Notes under the pieces: generated by a model | Seen by the model: the letters and a program-made list of their open reading frames with translations, nothing else | Database searches by the model: none | Told to the model about the DNA's origin: nothing | Origin: Micropruina sp. | GTDB lineage: Bacteria; Actinomycetota; Actinomycetes; Propionibacteriales; Propionibacteriaceae | Direction of reading: 5' to 3' | Assembly (NCBI GenBank): GCA_016711205.1 | Contig: JADJTM010000001.1 | Span: forward strand, 1,758,865 to 1,822,864 | DNA: 64,000 nt | In this document: positions 36,471 through 45,785 of the stretch, piece after piece | How the letters are laid out: every line of letters starts with the position of its first letter | Position numbering within the stretch: the stretch's first letter is position 1 | Program-made: the position numbers and the translations under genes

Positions 36471-37358
36471 CTAGACCAGCACGGCCAGCGGGACGGCGCG
36501 ACCGCCGTCCGGACGGTAGAGGGCGAGCAGCCGATCGCCGTGCAGCAGGGCGGTGGGGTCGGCGGGCAGGGTGAGCGCCAGGGGACGTCCGTAGCCGACG
36601 TCGCGGGCCTGCTCGTCGCCTAGTTCGACGACGCAGAAGCTGCGCCTGGCCACCTCGGCGAGCCCGATCAGTTCCAAACGGTGTGACTGCTCGGCGGTCA
36701 GCTGTTCAGGGCTGAGCGCTTCGGTGAGGTCGAAGCCACCGACCCGGGTGCGGCGCAGCGCCGTCAGGTGGCCGCCGGTGCCCAGCGCGGCCCCCAGATC
36801 GCGGGCCAGGGCCCGAATGTAGGTGCCCGAACCGCAGTCGACCACCACGTCGAGGTCGACCAGCGCGAGGTCGCCGGCGTTGCTGTCGCGGCGGGACAGC
36901 ACCTCGAACCGCTGGACGCTCACCGGTCGGCCGGCCAGCTGAACGTCCTGGCCCTTGCGGACCAGGGCATACGCGCGTTGACCGTTCACCTTGATCGCCG
37001 AGACGCTAGACGGCACCTGGACGATGTCGCCCCGCAGCGGCCGCAGCGCCGCCTCGATCGCCTCGTCGCTGACGCCGGACGCTCCACGTTCGGCGGTGAA
37101 CTCGCCGTCGGCGTCATCGGTGTTGGTGGCCTGACCCAGCCGGATCGTGGCCCGATATGTCTTGGTGGTGAGGGCGAGGTGGCCGAGCAGCCGGGTGCCG
37201 CGGCCGACGCCGATCACCAGCACACCGGTCGCCATCGGGTCGAGGGTGCCGGCGTGACCGACCTTGCGAGTGCCGAGCAGCCGGCGGCAGCGCCCCACGA
37301 CCTGGTGCGAGGTCCAGCCGGTCGGCTTGTCGACGACCAGGATGCCGCTGTCACTCAC
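36471..37358 (-). CDS. truB: tRNA pseudouridine(55) synthase
   Basis: Makes pseudouridine 55 in the T-loop of tRNAs. GTG at 37358 (VSDSGILVVDKPTGWTSH) gives 295 residues. Catalytic Asp40 lies in HAGTLDPMATGVL; later motifs are KTYRATIRLG, SAIKVNGQRAY and GTYIRALARDLG. A C-terminal PUA-like region (RPLAL … DRLLALY) is present, as in actinobacterial TruB. Downstream of rbfA on the same strand. Confidence 0.96.
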   Translation of the reverse strand: MSDSGILVVDKPTGWTSHQVVGRCRRLLGTRKVGHAGTLDPMATGVLVIGVGRGTRLLGHLALTTKTYRATIRLGQATNTDDADGEFTAERGASGVSDEAIEAALRPLRGDIVQVPSSVSAIKVNGQRAYALVRKGQDVQLAGRPVSVQRFEVLSRRDSNAGDLALVDLDVVVDCGSGTYIRALARDLGAALGTGGHLTALRRTRVGGFDLTEALSPEQLTAEQSHRLELIGLAEVARRSFCVVELGDEQARDVGYGRPLALTLPADPTALLHGDRLLALYRPDGGRAVPLAVLV

Positions 37359-37510
37359 CCGCTCAGGGTAGTGGCGGTTGAGAACCGCAGGGAACGGCTG
37401 CCCCGGTTCAGAGCGCCAGAGGCATCTTGCACGCTCCTGCACCTGACCGAACCACGCCTGCCCGAAGACGTCCGGCACGCACCCGCCCGCCACGGTCGCG
37501 GGCAAGTCCC

Positions 37511-37939
37511 TCAGTCCTGCTCGTCGTCCGCCTTCTTGTACGGGTCGGCGTCGCCGGCGTACGACGCGGTGGCCGCCTGGGCCGCCACCGCCTCGTCCGC
37601 CGCCTTGGCCCGGGCCAGGGCCTCGGTGATCTGCGTGGCCGTCTCGGGCACCGCGTCCAGCACGAACGCGATCGTCGGGGTGAACTTCATGCCCAACTGC
37701 TTGCCGACCGTGGAACGGATCAGCCCCCGTGCCGACTCCAGCGCCGCAGCCGTGTCGGCCAGGGCCTGCTCGTCACCCAGCACGGTGTAGAACACCGTGC
37801 CTTCGCGACCATCGCCGGTGAGCCGGACGTCGGTGATCGTGACGAAGCCGAGGCGGGGATCCTTGATCCGCCGCTCCAGCATCTCGGCCACGATCACCTT
37901 GATCTGCTCGGCCACCTTGATATAGCGCGGGTTACCCAT
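37511..37939 (-). CDS. rbfA: 30S ribosome-binding factor A
   Basis: Cold-shock 30S maturation factor. 142 residues from MGNPRYIKVAEQIKVIVAEML; KH-type fold with DPRLGFVTITDVRLTGD, the conserved signature, and LRSTVGKQLGMKFTP-like helix (here GLIRSTVGKQLGMKFTPTIAF). The C-terminal 35 residues are low-complexity, acidic and alanine-rich. The ATG is next to the infB stop. Confidence 0.95.
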   Translation of the reverse strand: MGNPRYIKVAEQIKVIVAEMLERRIKDPRLGFVTITDVRLTGDGREGTVFYTVLGDEQALADTAAALESARGLIRSTVGKQLGMKFTPTIAFVLDAVPETATQITEALARAKAADEAVAAQAATASYAGDADPYKKADDEQD

Positions 37940-37940
37940 G

Positions 37941-40803
37941 TCAGTCCCTCGGCTTCTCGACCATCTCGAAGGTCTCGATCACGTCGTCGATCTTGATGTC
38001 GGAGTAGTTGGACAGCGTCATGCCGCACTCGAACCCCTCGCGCACCTCGGTGACGTCGTCACGCTCACGCCGCAGCGAGGCGATGGACGTTTCGGTGACC
38101 ACGACCCCGTCGCGGATCAGCCGCGCCTTGTTGTTGCGCCGGATCGACCCGTCGATCACCATGCAGCCCGCGATCGTGCCGAACTTGGACGAGCGGAAGA
38201 TCTCGCGGATCTGCGCCTGACCGCTGACCTTCTCTTCGAAGATCGGCTTGAGCATGCCCTTCAGCGCTGCCTCGACATCGTCGATGGCGGCGTAGATCAC
38301 CGAGTAGTAACGGATGTCGACGCCGGCCGAATCCGCCATCTGGGTGGCCTTGCCCTGCGGCCGCACGTTGAAGCCGATGATCACCGCATCGGATGCCTCG
38401 GCGAGCGACACGTTGGTCTCGGTGATCGCACCGACACCGCGGTCGATCACCCGCAGGCTGACCTCGTCACCGATGTCGATAGCCGCCAACGCGTCCTCGA
38501 GCGCCTCGACCGAACCGGCCGAATCGCCCTTGAGGATGAGCTTGAGCTCTTGGGTCTCGCCCTTCTCGAGCTGCTCGAACAACTGGTCGAGGGTCTTGCG
38601 CCGGGTGGTCTTGGCCAGCATTGCCGCCCGCTGCCGCGACTCACGCTTGTCGGCGATCTGTCGGGCCATGCGGTCGTCCTCGACAACCAGGAAGTTGTCG
38701 CCGGCACCAGGCACCGAGGTCAGGCCGAGCACCTGCACCGGCATCGAGGGCGGTGCCTCGGTGACCTGCTCGCCCTGGTCGTTGATCATCGCCCGGACGC
38801 GGCCGTGGGCCGGACCGGCCACGATCGAGTCACCGGTGCGCAGCGTGCCGCGATGCACCAGGACCGTGGCCACCGGACCGCGGCCCTTGTCGAGGTGCGC
38901 CTCGATGGCAACACCCTGCGCGGGCATGTCGGGATTGGCTCGCAGGTCGAGCGACGCGTCGGCGGTCAGCACGATCGCCTCGAGCAGTTCGTCCAGACCG
39001 GAACGCGCCGTCGCCGACACGTCGACGAACATGGTGTCGCCGCCGTACTCCTCGGGCACCAGGCCGTATTCGGTGAGCTGGCCGCGCACCTTGGTCGGGT
39101 CGGCGGACTCCTTGTCGATCTTGTTGACCGCCACCACGATCGGCACCTCGGCCGCCTTGGCGTGGTTGAGCGCCTCGATGGTCTGCGGCATCACCCCGTC
39201 GTCGGCGGCCACCACCAGCACGGCGATGTCGGTCGACTTGGCACCGCGGGCACGCATGGCGGTGAACGCCTCGTGGCCCGGGGTGTCGATGAAGGTGATC
39301 TTGCGCTCCTGGCCGTCCACCTCGGTGGCGACCTGGTAGGCGCCGATCGCCTGAGTGATGCCACCGGCCTCGCCGGCGACCACGTTGGTGTTGCGGATGG
39401 CGTCCAGCAGTTTGGTCTTGCCGTGGTCGACGTGGCCCATCACGGTGACGGCCGGCGGACGCGGCGCGAGGTCTTCTTCGCCACCCTCGTCCTCACCGAA
39501 CTCGATGTCGAAGCTCTCCAGCAGTTCGCGGTCCTCGTCCTCGGGCGAGATCACCTCGATGGTGTAGTTGAGCTCGGCACCCAGCACCTGCAGCGTGTCG
39601 TCGGCCACCGACTGGGTGGCGTTGACCATCTCGCCCAGGTTGAACAGCACCTGCACCAGGGACGCCGGATCGACGCCGATCTTCTCGGCCAGATCGGACA
39701 GCGACGCACCGCGCCGGAGCCGGACCGTCGATCCGTCACCTTGCCGGATCCGCACGCCACCTATCGACGGCGCCTCCATCTGGTCGAATTCCTGCCTGCG
39801 TTGCTTCTTGCTCTTGCGGCCGCGCTTGGCGGGACCGCCGGCGCGACCGAACGCGCCCTGGGTGCCGGAACCACCGCGGCCACCACGGCCGCGTCCACCG
39901 CCACCGGTGGGCGGACCGCCGGGAGCGCCGCGGCCCGGGCCGGCGTTGCCGCCGAAGCCGCCGCCGGGACGTCCGGCACCGCCACCGGGACGAGCGCCCG
40001 GCCCGCCGAAGCCGGGCCGGCCACCGCCGCCGGTGCGGGTCTGGCCGCCACCGAGGCCTGGGTTGGCCGTGCGGGGCATCATGGCCGGGTTCGGACGTGG
40101 CATGCCGGGAACCCCCGGACGCGCACCCGCGGGACGCGGCGCTCCGGGAACACCGGGACGAGCGCCCGGGCGAGCGTCAGGACGCCCGCCCGGCGCGGTG
40201 CCGGTGCCGGTGCCCTCGCCGCGGTTGTGGCGTGGTGCCGGGACGCGGGCTCGGCTGGGTGGACGGTTTGACGTCGCTGGACCCTGCCGTGGCCTCGGCT
40301 GATGCCGATGCAGATGCAGCTGGCGCCTGGGCGGCCGGGGCCGGGGCGGGAGCCGCCTGGGCGGCCGGGGCCGGGGCCGGAGCGGCGGGTGCGGCCGGGG
40401 CCGAGGAACTGGTCGACTGGGCGGCGGCTGCTTGAGCAGCCGGGGCCGCGGCGGCGGGCGCGGTGCCCGGAGCCGAGGGACGAGCACCCGGGCGCGGCGC
40501 GGCGGGCGTCGTGGACGTGGTCGCCGGGGCGGCCGAAGCCGAGCCCGCCGCGGCGGCGGGTGCCTGGGCACCCGGACGCTGGCCGGAATCGGGCCGTGCT
40601 GCCGGTGCCTTGGGGGTTGCCTGAGCGGGGGCGCTGGCCGCCTTCTCTGACGACATGCGCTCGTTGAGCCGCCGTACGACCGGCGGTTCGATGGTGGAAG
40701 AAGCCGAGCGGACGAACTCGCCCATGTCATTCAGCTTCTTCAGAAGATCTTTGCTTTCGAGTCCGAGCTCTTTCGCAAGCTCGTAGACGCGGACCTTGGC
40801 CAC
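37941..40803 (-). CDS. infB: Translation initiation factor IF-2 (reading frame interrupted by one base)
   Basis: GTPase that brings fMet-tRNA to the 30S subunit; essential. N-terminus MAKVRVYELAKELGLESKDLL is clear, then a long Ala/Pro linker. The frame then shifts by one base near 40221–40245 (…PSPRPGTTP to RHNRGEGTGTG…) and continues through a Gly/Arg/Pro-rich linker. The G domain follows: GHVDHGKT (G1), DTPGHEAF (G3) and NKID (G4), then domains II–IV to MVEKPRD. Length 2863 bases is 3n+1; removing one base gives about 953 residues. Because the gene cannot be dispensable, an extra base in the sequence is the best explanation. Confidence 0.93.
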
Positions 40804-40962
40804 TACTCTCCTTCAGGCCCGCGAGGTGCGCAGGCCAGTTAGTTGTTGTTGCTCATTTCGAGGTTTTCATCGAGTGGTCATGAGCGTGAGCCCACTTTCT
40901 GGTTTGGGATCCGACCGGATCGGCGGAGGCGCACCCACGAGTGTATCGCCGCAGCCCTCGAT

Positions 40963-41235
40963 TCACCCAACCGAGGGCTCGTCCGGACGGGCGGCCAACG
41001 CGGTCAGCACCTCACGGAGTGCGGCCCCGTCCAGGGTGCGGCGCAGTCCCCGCGCGATCGCCCGGGTTTTCAGCGCCCGTTCGGCGCACGGGGCGTGCAG
41101 ATAGACGCCCCGTCCGGGCAGCCGCTGACGCTGATCCACCGTGACGGAGTCTGCGCCGTTCCAGACCAGCCGGATCAGCGTGCGCTTGTCGGCCCGCTCG
41201 CGGCAGCCGGCGCACATGCGTTGGGGCGATGTCAT
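40963..41235 (-). CDS. ylxR: YlxR/RnpM-family RNA-binding protein
   Basis: 90 residues; the family (DUF448) normally lies between nusA and infB and in Bacillus modulates RNase P. The motif CAGCRERADKRTLIRLV is diagnostic, followed by GRGVYLHAPCAERAL. It precedes infB by 159 bases. In this genome it is separated from nusA by about 2 kb of other DNA. Confidence 0.9.
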   Translation of the reverse strand: MTSPQRMCAGCRERADKRTLIRLVWNGADSVTVDQRQRLPGRGVYLHAPCAERALKTRAIARGLRRTLDGAALREVLTALAARPDEPSVG

Positions 41236-41392
41236 AGCCCGTTCAGGCTACCGGTCAGCACTCACAGTGCGTGCACAGCCGACGTCCAGAGTGCCCCCAG
41301 CGTCGAGGAGTTCGGTAGAGACATCGAGCAGTACTCATAGCGGAGCGGAGGTGGTCACTGGCAGCACGAGATCGACTGATTCCTCTTTCCCG

Positions 41393-41422
41393 ACCCGGCC
41401 GTCATCCCCCCGACGGCCGGGT
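41393..41422. terminator. 11-bp hairpin in the gap before ylxR
   Basis: Perfect stem ACCCGGCCGTC–loop–GACGGCCGGGT. Lies downstream of the minus-strand gene 41645–42247 and upstream of ylxR. No U-run on either side, so a terminator role is only tentative. Confidence 0.45.
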
Positions 41423-41480
41423 TCAGTCGTGTCTGGCTGCTTGCGGTGATGCACACGGCGGGCGCATTGGAAGGGTGAGT

Positions 41481-41563
41481 GGCGCCGGACTGGGAGCGCC
41501 TCTCGGCGCGTGGCCGCTCGCAGCGGCAAGTGTTGGAGCCCGGGGCTACCGCAGTCCGGCGCC
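41481..41563. other. Cloverleaf-like inverted-repeat region, possible structured RNA
   Basis: A perfect 12-bp outer stem (GGCGCCGGACTG, 41481–41492, with CAGTCCGGCGCC, 41552–41563) encloses three small perfect hairpins: GCGCC/GGCGC (41496–41509), GCCGCT/AGCGGC (41513–41527) and AGCC/GGCT (41537–41547). It lies in a 409-base gap that contains no convincing gene. It is not a tRNA (no T-loop or anticodon arm of standard size). GC-rich DNA makes chance hairpins common, but the outer stem is unusually good. Confidence 0.4.
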
Positions 41564-41644
41564 GAGCACGAATATAGCCCCCGGAAGCCCTGACCCAAAC
41601 CCGCCGGACCCTCGGCAGTGCCCGCGCCGGTGCCGAGGCCTCGA

Positions 41645-42247
41645 TCAGCTGAGCCGGCCCTCGCGCCACAATGCCGCGGCCGCGGTCAGGTCGGCCGCCA
41701 TCTCTTGCAGTTTCGTGGCACGCAGCAACGCCTCGTGGCCCGCGATCTCGGACGTCCCCGATGAGGTCACGGCACTCAGGGCAGCGGCCCGTTCCAGGGC
41801 GACCGCGAAATCACCCTCGAACGCCCCGCGCAGAATGTCGTCGGCGACCCGGCGGACGTCGGCGGGCGTCGGCGGGTCGATACCGGCCACCACGTGATTC
41901 GGTTCGGTGAACCGGACCCCCGCGGAATAGGCGCGCGCCACCCCGTCCGAATCGGTACGCATCCACTCGCGTAGAAAGTACAGCCGCCACAGCGCGCCCG
42001 GCAGGCTGCGTGGCGGTCGCGACGACCACAGGTCGGCGAGCGTCGAGATGCCGATCTCGTCGACGATCTCCATCAACCGCATGGTGATGGACGGGTCGTC
42101 GCCGGCCCGTCCGGTGTGCAGCAGCACCCGCGCGGTCTCGTGCGCAGCGTGCAGCCGGGCGATCGGATCGTCGCCCTCCCCCATCAGTTCGAGCATGGCC
42201 GGGTCGCGGAATGCCGGACGACGCGGTGGTCGGTTCTCGTTGGACAT
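41645..42247 (-). CDS. Conserved actinobacterial hypothetical protein
   Basis: 200 residues, soluble and helix-rich. Sequences such as DPIARLHAAHETARVLLHTGRAGDDP, LADLWSSRPPRSLPGALWRLYFLREWM and EIAGHEALLRATKLQEMAADLTAAA belong to a conserved actinobacterial family of unknown function that I have no name for. Stands alone on the minus strand, inside the split between nusA and ylxR; divergent from the secreted protein at 42444. Confidence 0.7.
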   Translation of the reverse strand: MSNENRPPRRPAFRDPAMLELMGEGDDPIARLHAAHETARVLLHTGRAGDDPSITMRLMEIVDEIGISTLADLWSSRPPRSLPGALWRLYFLREWMRTDSDGVARAYSAGVRFTEPNHVVAGIDPPTPADVRRVADDILRGAFEGDFAVALERAAALSAVTSSGTSEIAGHEALLRATKLQEMAADLTAAAALWREGRLS

Positions 42248-42443
42248 CGCCGTTCAGCGTAGTCGTTGGGCCGCCGGCGGGTCCTGCTGGGATGCGGTGA
42301 GCGGCTTCGGCGGGTCACTGCGAGGGTGGGTGGACGGGTTCACAGATGCCGCACAGGTTGGCGCCAGCGCCCTGCCAGCCCGGTCCGGCTGACTGGTGAT
42401 CAACAGGCGATACGGCCACACCACCAGGAGAGACACACCACGG

Positions 42444-42992
42444 ATGGACAACAAGCAGAAGACCGGATTGGCGATCGGCGGGGCCGTGATCGCGGCGGGC
42501 GCCGTGTTCGGCGTCTCCTACGCGCTCGGCAGCAGCAGCGGTGGCTCCGACACCGCACAGGCGGTGCCCACGGCCCAGAGTACCGAGAGCGGGCGCCCGG
42601 GTGGGGGCGGTGGCGGCGGCATGGGCACGAGCGAACTCGCGTCCGCGCTGGCCGAGAAGCTCGATGCGGACGAGACCAAGATCACCGAGGCGATCCAGGC
42701 GGTGATGGGCGCCACCCGGCCCAGCGGTGCACCCAGCGGCCGGCCGACGGACGGCGGACAGCCACCCTCCGACGCCGACCAGCCCGGCGACGGCACTCAG
42801 CCGAGCGCGCGCCCGTCCACGGGCGGTGATCGCTCGGGCATGGACGCCACCCTGGCCAAGGCGATCGCCGAGAAGCTCGGCATCGACGAGGCGAAGGTCA
42901 CCAATGCGCTGCAAGAGGTGCGCGCCGAGCAGCAGGCCGGCCGCTCCTCCACGACCGCCTCACCGCAGCCCAGCGCGTCCGCGACCGCCTGA
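42444..42992 (+). CDS. Membrane-anchored or secreted protein with two internal repeats
   Basis: 182 residues. Start at the ATG giving MDNKQKTGLAIGG; one N-terminal hydrophobic helix (8–27). Two homologous helical units, SALAEKLDADETKITEAIQAV (about 70–90) and KAIAEKLGIDEAKVTNALQEV (about 134–154), are joined by Gly- and Pro/Ser-rich linkers. Such helix pairs recur in actinobacterial exported proteins of unknown role. A weak AGGAGA site lies 15 bases upstream. Not related to its neighbours. Confidence 0.7.
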   Translation: MDNKQKTGLAIGGAVIAAGAVFGVSYALGSSSGGSDTAQAVPTAQSTESGRPGGGGGGGMGTSELASALAEKLDADETKITEAIQAVMGATRPSGAPSGRPTDGGQPPSDADQPGDGTQPSARPSTGGDRSGMDATLAKAIAEKLGIDEAKVTNALQEVRAEQQAGRSSTTASPQPSASATA

Positions 42993-43175
42993 CCGGGTGA
43001 CCGCGCGGCGCGGCAACGACCTGACCAACGCGGCGGACGCTTCTCAGCCCCTGCACGGCGCGTGTTGACCGGGACCACCACGCCCGCCCGACCCCACAGA
43101 CCCCCCGCCGGCCGAGCCGTCATCGCCGAAGTCCGCGATCGAGCCCCTGATCCCCTCCGACGGGCCCCACGTGAA

Positions 43176-43213
43176 GCGACCCGGCATCCACCTCGTAGGT
43201 GGTGCCGGGTCGT
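43176..43213. terminator. Strong hairpin between convergent genes (nusA operon end)
   Basis: GCGACCCGGCATCCACC–TCGTA–GGTGGTGCCGGGTCGT: a stem of about 16 bp with one mismatch, lying 80 bases past the nusA stop on the minus strand and 180 bases past the plus-strand gene. It would serve as terminator for both, and implies that nusA is not cotranscribed with ylxR–infB. Confidence 0.65.
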
Positions 43214-43291
43214 TGCCATCGACCGGCCAAAGACAGAGTGAGTCTGCGCACCGTCTGCGGTGCCCTGATTCACATCTTGTTGGCACACCCC

Positions 43292-44263
43292 CTACTCGGC
43301 CTGGGTGTCGGAGCGGATGTCGATGCGCCAGCCGGTCAGCCGGGCGGCGAGCCGGGCGTTCTGTCCCTCGCGTCCGATCGCCAGCGACAACTGGTAGTCG
43401 GGCACGATCACCCGGGCGGCCCGGGCGGTGGCGTCGGTGACGATCACCTTCGAAACCTTGGCTGGCGACAACGCCTCCTTGACGAACGCCGCGGGGTCGT
43501 CGGAGTAGTCGATGATGTCGATCTTCTCTTCGTTCAACTCGTGCATCACGGCGCGTACCCGCTGCCCCATCGGGCCGATGCAGGCACCTTTGGCCGACAC
43601 GTCCGGGTTGTGCGAGATGACCGCGATCTTGCTGCGGTGGCCGGCCTCGCGAGCGATCGCCTTGATCTCGACGATGCCCTGCTCGATCTCGGGCACCTCA
43701 AGCTTGAACAACTTCTGCACCAGGTTGGGGTGGGTGCGCGAGACCACCACCTGAGGGCCGCGCAGTTCGCGCCGCACCGCCACCACGTAGACGCGCAGCC
43801 GCTTGCCGTGCGCGTAATCCTCGCCGGGCACCTGTTCGGCCTGCGGCATGATCGCCTCGATGCTGCCCAGGTCGACCCGGACGGTGCGCGAATCACGGTC
43901 CTGCTGCACCACGCCCAGCAGAATGTCGCCCTCGACGGCCGAGAAGTGGCCGTACTTGCGGTCGTCCTCGGCCTGCCGGATGCGCTGGTAGATCACCTGC
44001 CGGGCGGTGGTGGCGGCGACCCGTCCGAAGCCGGCGGGGGTGTCGTCGTACTCGCCGATCCTCTGCCCCTCCTCGTCGGTCTCGGGGGCGAACACCGTGA
44101 CCCGGCCGCTCTTGCGATCGAGTTCGACCCGTGAGCCCGGCACGGCGTTGTCGGTCTTCTCGTACGCGTTCAGCATCGCGTCCTCGAGCGCGCCGATCAG
44201 CACGGCCATCGGAATCTCGCGGTCACGCTCCAGCGCGCGCAGGGCCTCCATGTCGATGTCCAT
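43292..44263 (-). CDS. nusA: Transcription termination/antitermination factor NusA
   Basis: RNA polymerase-binding factor for pausing, termination and rRNA antitermination. 323 residues, the short actinobacterial form without acidic C-terminal repeats. N-terminal polymerase-binding domain (MDIDMEALRALERDREIP), S1 domain around 115–185, KH1 (ACIGPMGQRVRAVMHEL) and KH2 (LAIGREGQNARLAARLTGW). It follows rimP by three bases. Confidence 0.96.
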   Translation of the reverse strand: MDIDMEALRALERDREIPMAVLIGALEDAMLNAYEKTDNAVPGSRVELDRKSGRVTVFAPETDEEGQRIGEYDDTPAGFGRVAATTARQVIYQRIRQAEDDRKYGHFSAVEGDILLGVVQQDRDSRTVRVDLGSIEAIMPQAEQVPGEDYAHGKRLRVYVVAVRRELRGPQVVVSRTHPNLVQKLFKLEVPEIEQGIVEIKAIAREAGHRSKIAVISHNPDVSAKGACIGPMGQRVRAVMHELNEEKIDIIDYSDDPAAFVKEALSPAKVSKVIVTDATARAARVIVPDYQLSLAIGREGQNARLAARLTGWRIDIRSDTQAE

Positions 44264-44266
44264 CGG

Positions 44267-44743
44267 TCACTCCTCTTCGTCATCAAGGCGGCGGTTGAGT
44301 TCGACCTGCACCTGGGCGCGGGCCACCTGCGCCAGCGGCAGGGTCTGCTGGGCGCCGTCCACGTCGAGGGTGAGCAGGCCCTCAGCGATGGCGACGATGC
44401 GTCCGGTCCGCTCGCCGTCCGGGGTCTGCAGCGTGACCAGGCGCGTGACGTTGCGTCGATAGTGCTTCTCTTCGGTGAGCGGACGGCTGACGCCGCGCGA
44501 GCTGACCTCGAGGGTCCAGGGGTGGGTGCCCATGGCGGGGGCATCGTCCAGCGCGGCGCTGATGGCGCGGGTGGCGGTGGCGATCTCGTCCAGGGAGGGG
44601 CCACGGCCCTTGGGGCCGTCGCCGTCGAGAAAGATGCGCACCACCTTGCGGTGACCGGCGGGCAGCACCTCGACCCGGTCGACTTCGAGACCGCAGGAGG
44701 TGACGCTGGGGGCGACCAGCGAGGTGATGGTTGCCGGATCCAT
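44267..44743 (-). CDS. rimP: Ribosome maturation factor RimP
   Basis: 30S assembly factor. ATG at 44743 with a GAGGAG site; 158 residues. N-terminal domain includes VRIFLDGDGPKGRGPSLDEIATATR, and the conserved LEVSSRGVSRPLTEEKHY junction leads to a C-terminal SH3-like domain (GERTGRIVAIAEGLLTLDV). First gene of the rimP–nusA unit and divergent from the DUF4439 gene, a usual actinobacterial arrangement. Confidence 0.95.
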   Translation of the reverse strand: MDPATITSLVAPSVTSCGLEVDRVEVLPAGHRKVVRIFLDGDGPKGRGPSLDEIATATRAISAALDDAPAMGTHPWTLEVSSRGVSRPLTEEKHYRRNVTRLVTLQTPDGERTGRIVAIAEGLLTLDVDGAQQTLPLAQVARAQVQVELNRRLDDEEE

Positions 44744-44825
44744 GGGGCGTTCCTCCTCGATGCGATTTTTCGGTGCAGTTGTGGGCCGGGGGCCGTTCAT
44801 GGAGTTTAGCCGGTAGCGTCGGGGC

Positions 44826-45773
44826 GTGATCGGACGTCGGGCGCTGCTGCTCGGTGGCACGCTCGGTCTGGGCGCGTGGACGCTGGCGGGGTGCACGGTG
44901 GTCAACGTCACGCTGCCGTGGAATCCGCCCACGCCGTTGCCCATCGAGGCCGCCCCGGATGTACCGGCCCAGTTGGCGCGGTTGATCGCCCTGAGCAGCC
45001 ACCTGCTGGATTCCGCCGAGAGCTGGAAGCTCAGCCGGCGCCAGGTGAGCAGCCTGGAATGGTTCGTCGAAGCGGTCGAGTTGCAGGGCCAGGTGGTGCT
45101 GTCGAGCGACCCGGCGAGGCGCCAGCGGGTGACCACGCCCCTGCCGTCCGCGGCGAAGGTGACCCAGTCGAGCGCCAAGGCGACCTACGCGACGCTGTCG
45201 ACGCTGCTGCTCAAGCTGCAGGTGCAGCACCGGGCCCGGGCGTTGCCGGCCGGCGGACCGGCCGCGCTGCTGTGGGCATCGCTGGCAGCGTTCAGCGGCA
45301 CGATGGCGACGCGGCTGCCGTCCGGTCTGGCGCACCGCGGCGACGACGGCACCGAGTTGACCCCCGACCTTACGTCCACCGGGCGCGACCAGGTGCTCGC
45401 CCTGTGCCTGCAGGCGGCCTACAGCTACGAGCTGGCCCTGGCTGCTCAGCTGACGGCGGGCGACGAGCATGCGCTGCAGCAACGACTGAAGGCGTGGCGA
45501 GGCCTGCGGGACCAGGTGCTCGCCCTCTCGCCGGGCGCGACCGCCGGCCCGCCGCCGATCGGGTATGAGCTTCGTCCGGCGAAGAACCGAGCGGGCGCCC
45601 TCGCGTTGGCGGTGCAGACCGAGACCGCGGCTCTACCGGTTTTCGGAGCGTGGCTGGCGGGCACGTCCGAGGCCGTCGAGCGCCGGATCGGGGTGGACGC
45701 CCTCGCCTCGTCCAATACCGTGTTGGTCGCCTTCGGCGGTACGGCGCTGCGCTGGCCCGGCTGGCCGAGCTGA
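44826..45773 (+). CDS. DUF4439 ferritin-like lipoprotein
   Basis: 315 residues. Twin-arginine-like start (MIGRRALLLGG) and a lipobox LAGC (20–23) suggest an exported lipoprotein. The C-terminal half is a helical DUF4439 ferritin-like domain (LQAAYSYELALAAQLTAGDE and QTETAALPVFGAW). The gene is regularly found next to rimP and proS in Actinobacteria, as it is here, but its role is unknown. GTG start. Confidence 0.82.
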   Translation: MIGRRALLLGGTLGLGAWTLAGCTVVNVTLPWNPPTPLPIEAAPDVPAQLARLIALSSHLLDSAESWKLSRRQVSSLEWFVEAVELQGQVVLSSDPARRQRVTTPLPSAAKVTQSSAKATYATLSTLLLKLQVQHRARALPAGGPAALLWASLAAFSGTMATRLPSGLAHRGDDGTELTPDLTSTGRDQVLALCLQAAYSYELALAAQLTAGDEHALQQRLKAWRGLRDQVLALSPGATAGPPPIGYELRPAKNRAGALALAVQTETAALPVFGAWLAGTSEAVERRIGVDALASSNTVLVAFGGTALRWPGWPS

Positions 45774-45785
45774 GCCTCCGACGGG

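Noticed and set aside
41236..41644. A protein-coding gene in the gap before ylxR
   Set aside because: Open frames exist on both strands (up to about 100 codons) but have no ribosome-binding site, no family resemblance and cross the hairpins.
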